This document shows, one piece after another, positions 53,070 to 61,168 of a stretch of DNA of 64,000 bases. The stretch covers positions 34,085-98,084 of the forward strand of contig CAYNKA010000014.1 of NCBI GenBank assembly GCA_964397655.1. Direction: 5' to 3'. The notes under the pieces are model-generated. The model was not told where the DNA came from, ran no database searches, and was given only the letters and a program-made list of their open reading frames with translations. Positions within the stretch are counted from its first letter, which is position 1. Every line of letters starts with the position of its first letter. The position numbers and the translations under genes were made by a program. Origin of the DNA: CAYNKA01 sp964397655 (GTDB taxonomy: Bacteria; Spirochaetota; Spirochaetia; DTKZ01).

Positions 53070-53812
53070 AAAAGATCGGCATCATCGGCGGAAGCGGGCT
53101 CGACGACCCGAACATATTCGAGGACCCGCGGGACCTGGTGGCTGCGACGCCTTACGGGAAGCCCTCATCGCCGCTCAAGTGCGGGCGCATCGCAGGTTGC
53201 GAGGTCGTCATCCTCGCGCGCCACGGAAGGGAGCACACGATCCCGCCGGCGAAGGTGAACTATCGCGCGAACATCCGCGCCCTGAAGGACGCCGGCTGCG
53301 AAGCCGTCCTCGCTACCACCGCGGTCGGCTCGCTCCGCGAGGAGATCGGCCGCGGCGACCTCGTCATCCTCGACCAGTTCATCGACTTCGCGCGAAACCG
53401 CGTCTCGACCTTCCACGAGTCCTTCGAGCCCAACAACCCCGTCCATACCCCTGCGGCCGAGCCCTTCGACCCCGTCCTCAGGAAGCTCCTCGTCGAAGGC
53501 TGCCGCGAGTTCGGCTTCCGGTTCCATCCCGCGGGCACGGTGGTCACGATCGACGGTCCTCGCTTTTCCACCAAGGCCGAGTCGAGGATGTTTCGGCTCT
53601 GGGGAGCGGACGTCGTCAACATGTCGATCGCCACCGAAGCCGCCCTCGCGAAGGAGGCCGGGATCCCCTACGCAGCCGTCGCCATGAGCACGGACTACGA
53701 CTGCTGGAAGGACGACGAGGAGCCGGTGAGCTGGGAGGCGATCCTCGCGGTCTTCAAGAGCAACGCGGAGAAGGTGACGAAGCTCCTCCTCCGCACGATC
53801 CCGCTGATTTGA
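53066..53812 (+). CDS. mtnP: S-methyl-5'-thioadenosine phosphorylase
   Basis: The 248-residue enzyme starts MKKIGIIGGSGLDDPNIFED (GTG at 53066), has LARHGREHTIPPAKVNYRAN, the base-binding NMSIATEAALAKEAG and STDYDCW, the classical MTAP signatures. It splits methylthioadenosine (or 5'-deoxyadenosine) with phosphate to adenine and the sugar-1-phosphate, the substrate of MtnA. Its start overlaps the aldolase stop, completing a coupled three-gene unit. Confidence 0.94.
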   Translation: MKKIGIIGGSGLDDPNIFEDPRDLVAATPYGKPSSPLKCGRIAGCEVVILARHGREHTIPPAKVNYRANIRALKDAGCEAVLATTAVGSLREEIGRGDLVILDQFIDFARNRVSTFHESFEPNNPVHTPAAEPFDPVLRKLLVEGCREFGFRFHPAGTVVTIDGPRFSTKAESRMFRLWGADVVNMSIATEAALAKEAGIPYAAVAMSTDYDCWKDDEEPVSWEAILAVFKSNAEKVTKLLLRTIPLI

Positions 53813-53819
53813 GGATGAT

Positions 53820-54110
53820 ATGCGGCTTTCCCAACGGGAAAAGGAAGCCATCGTCTCCGTGATAATTTCGTTCGATCGGGATGCGAAAATCATCCTGTTC
53901 GGCTCCCGAGCTGACGACGCGAAAAAGGGCGGAGACATCGACCTCGCCGTGATATCCGAAAAAATCAAACCTTCCGATAAGGCGGATATTCGGCTTCGTC
54001 TCTACGATCTCCTCGGAGAACAGAAAATCGATCTCGTGCTGGCGGAAAACGAGGCGAAACCCTTCATCCGCCTGGCGAGAAAAACGGGGGTTCTTCTCCA
54101 TGGAACCTGA
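53820..54110 (+). CDS. MNT-domain nucleotidyltransferase (MntA-like antitoxin), copy 2
   Basis: The 96-residue protein has ILFGSRADDAKKGGDIDLAV and QKIDLVLA, and so shares the GSR.DDAKKGGDIDL core of copy 1. It begins 7 bp after mtnP and overlaps the HepT gene by 11 bp. Likely an AMPylating antitoxin for its neighbour. Confidence 0.9.
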   Translation: MRLSQREKEAIVSVIISFDRDAKIILFGSRADDAKKGGDIDLAVISEKIKPSDKADIRLRLYDLLGEQKIDLVLAENEAKPFIRLARKTGVLLHGT

Positions 54111-54549
54111 AGTCCTTGAAATCCTCGGGGAAAACCTCGAGAACCTGGAAAAATCCCTCCATTGGCTCAGGCGATCGTACGAAAAATGCCGCAGGATCGG
54201 CGTCAAGGATTTCTACGAAGAAGAGGAATTCGACGACTTCGAGAACCTCACTTCCCGTTATGCCAGGACGAGCGACTTGATTCTCCGGAAGGTATTCCGA
54301 AGCATCGACGCGATGGAGCTCGAGGACTCCGGCACTTTGATCGACACCGTCAACCGGGCGGAGAAACGCGGGCTTGTCGATTCAGGAACCAGGGTGCGCG
54401 AGCTGAAGAATCTCCGGAACGAAATCGTCCATGAGTACGAGATAGAAGACCTCAAGATCCTGTTCCGGCAGACGCTGGATGCGGTCCCCGAACTGTTCGA
54501 GGTCGGCGACCGGGTAAAGCGGTATTGCTCGAAATATTTCAAAAGCTGA
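54100..54549 (+). CDS. HepT-like toxin, copy 2, with intact motif
   Basis: The 149-residue helical protein has RELKNLRNEIVHEYE, which holds the canonical HepT Arg-x4-His-x-Tyr (RNEIVHEY). HepT toxins are HEPN ribonucleases silenced by AMPylation on the tyrosine. It lies between mtnP and cysD, overlapping the MNT gene. Confidence 0.88.
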   Translation: MEPEVLEILGENLENLEKSLHWLRRSYEKCRRIGVKDFYEEEEFDDFENLTSRYARTSDLILRKVFRSIDAMELEDSGTLIDTVNRAEKRGLVDSGTRVRELKNLRNEIVHEYEIEDLKILFRQTLDAVPELFEVGDRVKRYCSKYFKS

Positions 54550-54574
54550 GGATGCGGAAAACAAGGATGCTCAA

Positions 54575-55474
54575 TTGGCAGCGAACGATCTGGACGAACT
54601 CGTAGACGAAAGCATCATGATCATCCGGGAGGCAGTGGCCGAGGCGCGGAACCCGGTCATGCTCTATTCCATAGGCAAGGACTCCACGGTCATGCTCGAT
54701 CTCGCGTTCAAGGCCTTCTACCCTATGAAGCCGCCCTTTCCCGTCATGCATGTGGACACCGGCTGGAAATTCAAGGAGATGATTTCCTTCAGGGACGAGA
54801 CCGCCCGGAGGCTCGGCATCGACCTCATCGTGCACACGAACGAGGAAGGAAGGAAGGCCGGCGTGACGCCGTTCACGCACGGGAGCGCCCGGTACACCGA
54901 CATCATGAAGACCGAGGCCCTCCTCCAGGCGCTGGGGAAACACGGCTTCGATATGGTCTTCGGCGGCGCGAGGCGGGACGAGGAGAAGAGCAGGGCCAAG
55001 GAGCGCATTTTCTCGTTCCGGGACCGCGCTCACCGCTGGGACCCGAAGAACCAGCGGCCGGAGCTGTGGCGGCTCTTCAACGTGCAGAGGAATCCCGGGG
55101 AGAGCATCAGGGTGTTTCCCATCTCGAACTGGACCGAGCTCGACGTGTGGCGCTATATCAAGCGCGAAAGAATCGACGTGGTCCCGCTCTACTTCGCCAA
55201 GGAGCGACCGGTCGTGAAGCGGGACGGCCAGATCTTCCTCTACGACGACGAGCGCTTCCCCCTCGAGGAGGGAGAAAAGCCCGTCATGAAGAAGGTCCGC
55301 TTCAGGACCCTGGGCTGCTATCCGCTCACCGCGGGAGTGGAGTCCGAGGCCTCCGAAATCGACACGCTCCTCGCGGAGATGGAGGCGGTGCGCGTGTCCG
55401 AACGGTTCGGAAGGCTCATCGACTTCGACCAGTCCGGCAGCATGGAACGGAAGAAGCAGGAGGGATACTTCTGA
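54575..55474 (+). CDS. cysD: Sulfate adenylyltransferase subunit 2
   Basis: The 299-residue CysD has the PP-loop-like YSIGKDSTVMLDLAFKAFYP, GGARRDEEKSRAKER, FPISNWTELDVWRYI and ends KKQEGYF, as the family does. With CysN it makes APS from sulfate and ATP. The start is probably TTG at 54575 with AAGGA before it. Its stop overlaps the cysNC start. Confidence 0.96.
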   Translation: MAANDLDELVDESIMIIREAVAEARNPVMLYSIGKDSTVMLDLAFKAFYPMKPPFPVMHVDTGWKFKEMISFRDETARRLGIDLIVHTNEEGRKAGVTPFTHGSARYTDIMKTEALLQALGKHGFDMVFGGARRDEEKSRAKERIFSFRDRAHRWDPKNQRPELWRLFNVQRNPGESIRVFPISNWTELDVWRYIKRERIDVVPLYFAKERPVVKRDGQIFLYDDERFPLEEGEKPVMKKVRFRTLGCYPLTAGVESEASEIDTLLAEMEAVRVSERFGRLIDFDQSGSMERKKQEGYF

Positions 55475-57387
55475 TGGCCGCTTCGGGCACCCTGCGCTTC
55501 ATGACCTGCGGCAGCGTGGACGACGGCAAGTCCACGCTCATCGGCCATCTTTTGTATCTCACGGGGAACGTCTTCGAGGACCAGTACCGGACCCTGGTGG
55601 AGGAGAGCAGGAGGATCGGGAACGCGGGCGACGCGATCGACTATTCCCTCCTTCTCGACGGCCTCATCGCGGAGCGCGAGCAGGGAATCACGATCGACGT
55701 GGCCTACCGCTACTTCAGTTCCAAGAAGCGGAAGTTCATCGTCGCGGACACGCCCGGCCACGAGCAGTACACGAGGAACATGGCGACCGCCGCCTCCAAC
55801 TGCACGGCGGCCCTCATCCTCGTGGACGCTCGGCTCGGCGTGCTTCCCCAGACGAGGCGCCACGCCCTCATCTGCGCGCTCTGCGGCATCGACCGGATCG
55901 CCTTCGCCATCAACAAGATGGACGCGGTGAACTGGTCCTCCAGCCTTTTCGGCGCGATCAGGGACCGGTGCGCGGAGATCGTGAACGATCTCGCCCGTTT
56001 CGGCCGCTCGCCCGAATGGACCGCGCTTCCGGTCTCCGCCCTGACCGGCGACAACGTGGCAGGGCGCTCGGAGCACATGCCCTGGTTCGATGGCCCCACC
56101 GTCCTCGACTGGCTCGACACCGTAGAACCTGGAAACCTCCGCGGGGACGCACCCTTCCGCTTCGCGGTCCAGTACGTCGTGAAGCCGGGCATCGTGCGGG
56201 ACCGGTGGCAGAAGACCGCCCTCGCCGATTTCAATCCCGAGGCGGAGGCGAACTTCCGCGGCTACGCGGGAAGGATCATGGCCGGATCGGTCCGGGCCGG
56301 GGACGAGATCGTCGTCCTCCCCTCCGGGCGCGCGTCGCGGATCACCGGCATCTACGGGCCCGCGGGCAGGGTCACGGAGGCGCGGGACGGCATGTCCGTT
56401 TCCTTCACGATCGCCGACCAGCTCGACGTCTCCCGCGGCGACTCCTTCGTGAAGCCGGACGCGCGGCAGGAATGTTCCGACCAGTTCAAGGCGAAGATCG
56501 TGTGGATGCAGTCCGATCCGCTCCTTGCCGGAAGGTCCTATTTTCTGAAAAGCGTCTACGGTGGAGGCCTCGCCGAGGTCGCCCGCATCGTGGACCGGAT
56601 CGACCCGGAGACCTTCCTCCCGCTCGCGACCGAGAGGCTCGAGATGAACGGCATCGGCGAGGTCGAGATCGCGGTGAACCGCCCGCTCCCCTTCGATCCC
56701 TACGCCGAGAACAAGTGGACCGGGAGCTTCCTCCTCGTGGACCGCAGGACCAACGCGACCGCGGGCTGCGGCATGATCGACCACAGCCTGAGGCGTTCCG
56801 AGAACGTGCACCGGCAAGCCTTCACCGTCGGGCGCGATTCGCGGGCCCGGCTCAAGCAGCAGAGGCCCGCCCTCCTCTGGTTCACCGGGCTCTCCGGCGC
56901 CGGCAAGTCGACGATAGCCGACCTCGTGGAAAGGAAGCTCTACCTCCTCGGCAAGCATACGATGACCCTCGACGGCGACAACGTTCGGCACGGGCTCTGC
57001 AAGGACCTCGGGTTCACGGAGCAGGACCGCGTGGAGAACATCCGCCGCGTTGGCGAAGTCTCCAGGCTCATGACCGAGGCCGGGCTCATCGTGCTCGCCT
57101 GCTTCATCTCGCCGTACCGGGCTGACCGGGACTCGGTCCGGTCGCTCTTCGGACCCGGCGACTTCCTCGAGATCTTCGTGGACGCCCCGGTTGACGTCTG
57201 CGAGGCCCGCGACCCGAAGGGTCTCTACCGTAAGGCCAGAGCTGGCAAGATCCCGAACTTCACCGGCGTGAACGCGCCCTACGAGCCGCCCGAGAGCCCG
57301 GAGCTCAGGCTCGACGCGGCGGCCCTCTCCGCCGACGACTGCGCCGAGGCGGTGCTCGCCCTCATGAGGGAAAGAAGCATCATCTAA
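55474..57387 (+). CDS. cysNC: Bifunctional sulfate adenylyltransferase subunit 1 / adenylylsulfate kinase
   Basis: The 637-residue fusion begins with a CysN GTPase (GSVDDGKSTLIGHLL P-loop, EREQGITIDVAYRYF, DTPGHEQYTRNM, NKMD) and barrel domains. From about residue 465 an APS kinase follows with FTGLSGAGKSTIADLVE, LDGDNVRHGL and RAGKIPNFTGVNAPYEPP. It gives PAPS, the sulfate donor. Because surface-glycan genes follow directly and no cysH is nearby, sulfation of a polysaccharide is a reasonable inference, as with nodPQ. Confidence 0.96.
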   Translation: MAASGTLRFMTCGSVDDGKSTLIGHLLYLTGNVFEDQYRTLVEESRRIGNAGDAIDYSLLLDGLIAEREQGITIDVAYRYFSSKKRKFIVADTPGHEQYTRNMATAASNCTAALILVDARLGVLPQTRRHALICALCGIDRIAFAINKMDAVNWSSSLFGAIRDRCAEIVNDLARFGRSPEWTALPVSALTGDNVAGRSEHMPWFDGPTVLDWLDTVEPGNLRGDAPFRFAVQYVVKPGIVRDRWQKTALADFNPEAEANFRGYAGRIMAGSVRAGDEIVVLPSGRASRITGIYGPAGRVTEARDGMSVSFTIADQLDVSRGDSFVKPDARQECSDQFKAKIVWMQSDPLLAGRSYFLKSVYGGGLAEVARIVDRIDPETFLPLATERLEMNGIGEVEIAVNRPLPFDPYAENKWTGSFLLVDRRTNATAGCGMIDHSLRRSENVHRQAFTVGRDSRARLKQQRPALLWFTGLSGAGKSTIADLVERKLYLLGKHTMTLDGDNVRHGLCKDLGFTEQDRVENIRRVGEVSRLMTEAGLIVLACFISPYRADRDSVRSLFGPGDFLEIFVDAPVDVCEARDPKGLYRKARAGKIPNFTGVNAPYEPPESPELRLDAAALSADDCAEAVLALMRERSII

Positions 57388-57408
57388 ATACTGCACTTGG
57401 AGGAAATC

Positions 57409-58344
57409 GTGAAGAAGCGAATTCTCGTGACCGGCGGGGCCGGCTTCCTGGGGAGCCACCTGTGCGAACGGTTGATAAAGAACGGCGACGAGGTGATCTG
57501 CCTCGACAATTTCTACACGGGGCGGAAGGAGAACATAGCCCACCTTTTCGGAAACCCGTATTTCGAGGTGCTCAGGCACGACGTCACCTTTCCGCTCTAC
57601 GTCGAGGTGGACCAGATCTACAACCTCGCCTGCCCGGCGAGCCCGATCCATTATCAGTTCGACCCGGTTCAGACCACGAAGACGAGCGTGCACGGCGCCA
57701 TCAACATGCTGGGGCTCGCGAAGCGCGTGAAGGCGAGGATCCTACAGTCCTCCACGAGCGAGGTCTACGGCGACCCGACGGTGCATCCGCAGACCGAGGA
57801 CTACAGGGGCAACGTGAATCCCATCGGCCCCCGGGCCTGCTACGACGAGGGAAAGCGCTGCGCGGAGACCCTCTTCTTCGACTACCACCGTCAGCACAAG
57901 GTGGAAATCAAAGTAATGCGGATCTTCAACACCTACGGTCCCAGGATGCTGCAGAACGACGGCCGGGTGGTGAGCAACTTCATCGTACAGGCGCTCAAGG
58001 GCGAGGACATCACGATCTACGGCGACGGAAAACAGACGAGGAGCTTCTGCTACGTGGACGACCTCATCGAGGGCATGATCAGGATGATGAACAGCAGGGA
58101 CGGCTTCACCGGGCCGGTCAATGTCGGTAACCCCGGCGAGTTCACCATGATCGAGCTGGCGGAACTCGTGATCAAGTTGACCGGGGCGAAGAGCAAACTC
58201 ACCTTCAAGCCCCTTCCCCAGGATGATCCCCTGCAGCGAAAGCCCGACATCACCCTGGCGAAGAAGGAATTGGGCTGGCAGCCGACCATCCCCCTCGAGG
58301 AAGGCCTGAAGAAGACGATCGAGTATTTCAAGAAGGTCGTGTAA
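57409..58344 (+). CDS. uxs: UDP-glucuronate decarboxylase (UDP-xylose synthase)
   Basis: The 311-residue extended SDR has GGAGFLGSHLCERL, the UXS-specific YNLACPASPIHYQFDPVQT, KTSVHGAINML, TSEVYGDPTVHPQ and YDEGKRCAETLFFDY (Tyr-x-x-x-Lys), then RIFNTYGPRM. It turns UDP-glucuronate into UDP-xylose. The GTG at 57409 is chosen, since GGAGG lies just before it; TTG at 57397 is possible. It lies 21 bp after cysNC and 8 bp before the next gene. Confidence 0.94.
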   Translation: MKKRILVTGGAGFLGSHLCERLIKNGDEVICLDNFYTGRKENIAHLFGNPYFEVLRHDVTFPLYVEVDQIYNLACPASPIHYQFDPVQTTKTSVHGAINMLGLAKRVKARILQSSTSEVYGDPTVHPQTEDYRGNVNPIGPRACYDEGKRCAETLFFDYHRQHKVEIKVMRIFNTYGPRMLQNDGRVVSNFIVQALKGEDITIYGDGKQTRSFCYVDDLIEGMIRMMNSRDGFTGPVNVGNPGEFTMIELAELVIKLTGAKSKLTFKPLPQDDPLQRKPDITLAKKELGWQPTIPLEEGLKKTIEYFKKVV

Positions 58345-58352
58345 TCAAGCGT

Positions 58353-59270
58353 ATGAACGTATTGATAACAGGCTGCAACGGATTCGTCGGAAAATACCTC
58401 GCCGAGCTCATAAAAGGCCAGGGGAATGCCGTTTTCGGCATGGACCTACAGGACGGGCCCTGGGCGTCGTGGGTCGTCTACGAGAAGGTCGACATCACGT
58501 CCTTCGAGGCGGTTTGGGACTTCGTTTCCAGGCACGGGATCGACACGGTCTACCATCTCGCCGCGGTCGCGAACACGAGGATTGCGGACGAAATGCCCCT
58601 GCTCGCCGTCCGCGTGAACGTCCTCGGCGCCGCGAGCTTCCTCGAATGCGCCCGGCGCAGGTCGGCCATGAAGGTGCTGTTCGTCGGATCCTCGGAGGAG
58701 TACAAAGCGAAGCCAGGAAAGGTCGTCAAGTATGCGGAGGACGACGAGCTCGATCCCCACAACATGTACGGTGCCACGAGAATCGCCTTCGAGATCTTGG
58801 GCCAGGAATACCGGAGGAAGTACGGGGTTTCGATCTTCTTCACCCGGAGCTTCAACCATTCGGGGAAGGGGCAGCCTCCTCAGTACGTGCTGCCGAATTT
58901 CGCCCGGCAGGTCGCGGCGATAAAGCGCGGCGAGCAGGAGCCGGTCATGCGTGTCGGAAACATCAAGGCGGCCCGCGACTTCACCGACGTGCGCGACGTG
59001 GTACGAGCCTACGCGGCAATCGTCGAGAAGGGAAAGCCCGGCGAGTCGTACAACGTGTGCTCGGGAACGGCCCATTCCCTCGAAAACCTGCTCGGCATTC
59101 TCCTCCGGACAGCGGGCCTCGAAGGCGCCGTGAAAATTGAAATTGATCCCGCCTTGCTCCGGGCCGACGATCCAGACACGGTCTGGGGCGATAATTCCAA
59201 GCTCGTCCGGGACACCGACTGGCGGCCGATCTACGACATCGAGGCGACCGTCAAGAGCCTCCTGGAATGA
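58353..59270 (+). CDS. rmd: GDP-4-keto-6-deoxy-D-mannose reductase-like NAD-dependent epimerase
   Basis: The 305-residue SDR has TGCNGFVGKYLAELI, DTVYHLAAVANTR, VGSSEEYKAKPG, NMYGATRIAFEIL (Tyr-x-x-x-Lys) and FTRSFNHSGKGQPP. These are typical of the reductases that make GDP-rhamnose after Gmd. The exact product is uncertain. It is the complete counterpart of the truncated gene at 50663; no intact gmd is in the window. It overlaps the next gene by 4 bp. Confidence 0.8.
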   Translation: MNVLITGCNGFVGKYLAELIKGQGNAVFGMDLQDGPWASWVVYEKVDITSFEAVWDFVSRHGIDTVYHLAAVANTRIADEMPLLAVRVNVLGAASFLECARRRSAMKVLFVGSSEEYKAKPGKVVKYAEDDELDPHNMYGATRIAFEILGQEYRRKYGVSIFFTRSFNHSGKGQPPQYVLPNFARQVAAIKRGEQEPVMRVGNIKAARDFTDVRDVVRAYAAIVEKGKPGESYNVCSGTAHSLENLLGILLRTAGLEGAVKIEIDPALLRADDPDTVWGDNSKLVRDTDWRPIYDIEATVKSLLE

Positions 59271-60337
59271 AGACGGTCTATTTTGATTTGTCGCCGCTCT
59301 ATCGCGGCCACAGCGGCATCGGCCGTTACGCCAGGGAGGTCGGAGCCAGGCTCCTCGAGGACCCGAGCCTGAACGTGATTCCGGTCGCGAACCCCGGCGA
59401 TCTTTCGACGAATCCTTTCACCCGGCTCGCCTTCCGCGACATGTTCTGGTGGAGGCTCCTCGGCGCGCAGGGGGACGGCCTCTACGTCTTCCCCCACGCG
59501 GCCGTCGCCCCGGGCTTCTTGAAAAAGCATCCGTCGATCATTACCATCCACGACATCGCGGCCTGGCACGACCGGGGAACCACGACTTTCATAGGCGCGA
59601 GGAACGCACGGAATCTTCCGACGGCTACCCGATACGCGAAGGCGATCGTGACGGTTTCCGAATATTCCGCGAAAGACATTTCCGCGACGTTCGGGATCGA
59701 CAGGTCGAAAATAACCGTGCTTCCGAACGGCGTCTCGGAGCCCTTCCGCTCCGCGCCCCGTACCGACGGCCCTCCCGCGAGGTTCGCGGAACCGCTCGGG
59801 GGGAAACCCTTTCTGCTCCACGTCGGAAACTGGGAACCGAAGAAGAACGTCGTGTTCCTCATAGACCGTTTCCGGGCGGCCGTACGGGAAGCAGGCGTCG
59901 ACGCGAGGCTCGTCCTCACCGGAAGCGCCGCCTGGAGGAACAAGGGCCGGATCCTGGAAGCGATCGCCGGCGACCCGAGAATCGTCGTGACGGGGCCGCT
60001 CGCGGACGAGGAACTCCTCGGTCTCTACGACCACGCCGCCGCGGCCGCGCTTCCTTCCCTGGCAGAAGGCTTCGGGCTCCCGGTCGTCGAGGGCCTCTGC
60101 CGCGGGACCCCGGTCCTGGTGAGCGACCGGACCTCACTGCCGGAATTCGCGCCTTACGGGGCGGAGGTCCTCTCGCTCGAGGAACCGGAAAGGTGGAAGA
60201 GGGCGATCGCGGAAAAGCTAACGCGCGGCTGGGAACCCGGCAATCCGATCCCCGGCGCGGGCAAGGTTAAGGAAGCGTTCGATTGGGACAAGACGGCAAT
60301 TCGCATGACGGAATTGCTCAGGGCCTTTGCGGAGTGA
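59267..60337 (+). CDS. Glycosyltransferase family 4 protein
   Basis: The 356-residue GT-B enzyme has an N-terminal SPLYRGHSGIGRYAREVG, a donor domain with HVGNWEPKKNVVFLIDRF, VVTGPLADEELLGLYDHA and the GT4 motif AEGFGLPVVEGLCRGTPVLVS (Glu-x7-Glu). It should add one sugar to the surface polysaccharide; similar proteins are mannosyltransferases, but the specificity is not readable. Its stop overlaps the wzm start. Confidence 0.9.
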   Translation: MKTVYFDLSPLYRGHSGIGRYAREVGARLLEDPSLNVIPVANPGDLSTNPFTRLAFRDMFWWRLLGAQGDGLYVFPHAAVAPGFLKKHPSIITIHDIAAWHDRGTTTFIGARNARNLPTATRYAKAIVTVSEYSAKDISATFGIDRSKITVLPNGVSEPFRSAPRTDGPPARFAEPLGGKPFLLHVGNWEPKKNVVFLIDRFRAAVREAGVDARLVLTGSAAWRNKGRILEAIAGDPRIVVTGPLADEELLGLYDHAAAAALPSLAEGFGLPVVEGLCRGTPVLVSDRTSLPEFAPYGAEVLSLEEPERWKRAIAEKLTRGWEPGNPIPGAGKVKEAFDWDKTAIRMTELLRAFAE

Positions 60338-61167
60338 TGCAGGAAATTCGAGTGGAAAAGATACGACAGTTTTTATTGTTTCTCGCGGATATCGTCACGA
60401 ACCGTTATCTGATCCTGCAGCTCGCCAAGCGGGACTTCAGGAACCGTTATCTCGCCTCCTATCTCGGACTTCCCTGGGCCTTCATCCAGCCGGGAATTTC
60501 CATCGGCGTCATGTGGTTCGTCTTCACCTTCGGCTTCAAGACGGGTCTCGTCACTGACGGAATTCCTTTCGCTCCCTGGCTCATCGTCGGTATGGTGCCG
60601 TGGCTGTACCTGAGCGAGGCAGTGACGAGTTCGACGAATTCCCTGATGGATTACGGCTACCTCATCAAGAAGGTGAATTTCCGCTCCAGCTTCTTTCCCC
60701 TGATCAAGATCTTCACCGCTCTTTTCATCCACGCCTTCTTCATCTGCCTTATCGTTATCGTCAGTCTGGTCTATGGATACAAGCCGACTCTCCACTGGCT
60801 CCAGCTTCTCTACTACCTCGCGGCCATGCTGATATTTCTGACGGGCATCGGCTGGCTCACCTCGTCGCTCACCGTCTTCGTCCGGGACATCGGACAGTTC
60901 GTCGGCGTGGTCATGCAGCTCGTCTTCTGGCTCACCCCGATCATCTGGCACCCTTCCATGATGACCAAAGGAAGTTTGAAGTACGTGGTGTACCTCAATC
61001 CGATATTCTATCTCACCAACGGCTATAGGGAGACGTTCCTCTACGGCGTCTGGTTTTTCGAGCATCGCTCGATGACAATTTATTTCTGGGGAATCACGGC
61101 CTGCCTTTTCGTCACGGGGGCCCTCGTCTTCCGCAAGCTGAAACCCCATTTCGCGGACGTGCTGTGA
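60337..61167 (+). CDS. wzm: O-antigen/polysaccharide ABC exporter permease (Wzm-type)
   Basis: The 276-residue integral membrane protein has six hydrophobic segments and the ABC-2 layout with an amphipathic start (DIVTNRYLILQLAKRDFRNR, YLASYLGLPWAFIQPGISIG, FAPWLIVGMVPWLYLSEAV, LTPIIWHP). It forms the inner-membrane channel for undecaprenyl-linked polysaccharide with the ATPase encoded next. The ATG at 60337 overlaps the glycosyltransferase stop. Confidence 0.93.
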   Translation: MQEIRVEKIRQFLLFLADIVTNRYLILQLAKRDFRNRYLASYLGLPWAFIQPGISIGVMWFVFTFGFKTGLVTDGIPFAPWLIVGMVPWLYLSEAVTSSTNSLMDYGYLIKKVNFRSSFFPLIKIFTALFIHAFFICLIVIVSLVYGYKPTLHWLQLLYYLAAMLIFLTGIGWLTSSLTVFVRDIGQFVGVVMQLVFWLTPIIWHPSMMTKGSLKYVVYLNPIFYLTNGYRETFLYGVWFFEHRSMTIYFWGITACLFVTGALVFRKLKPHFADVL

Positions 61168-61168
61168 C

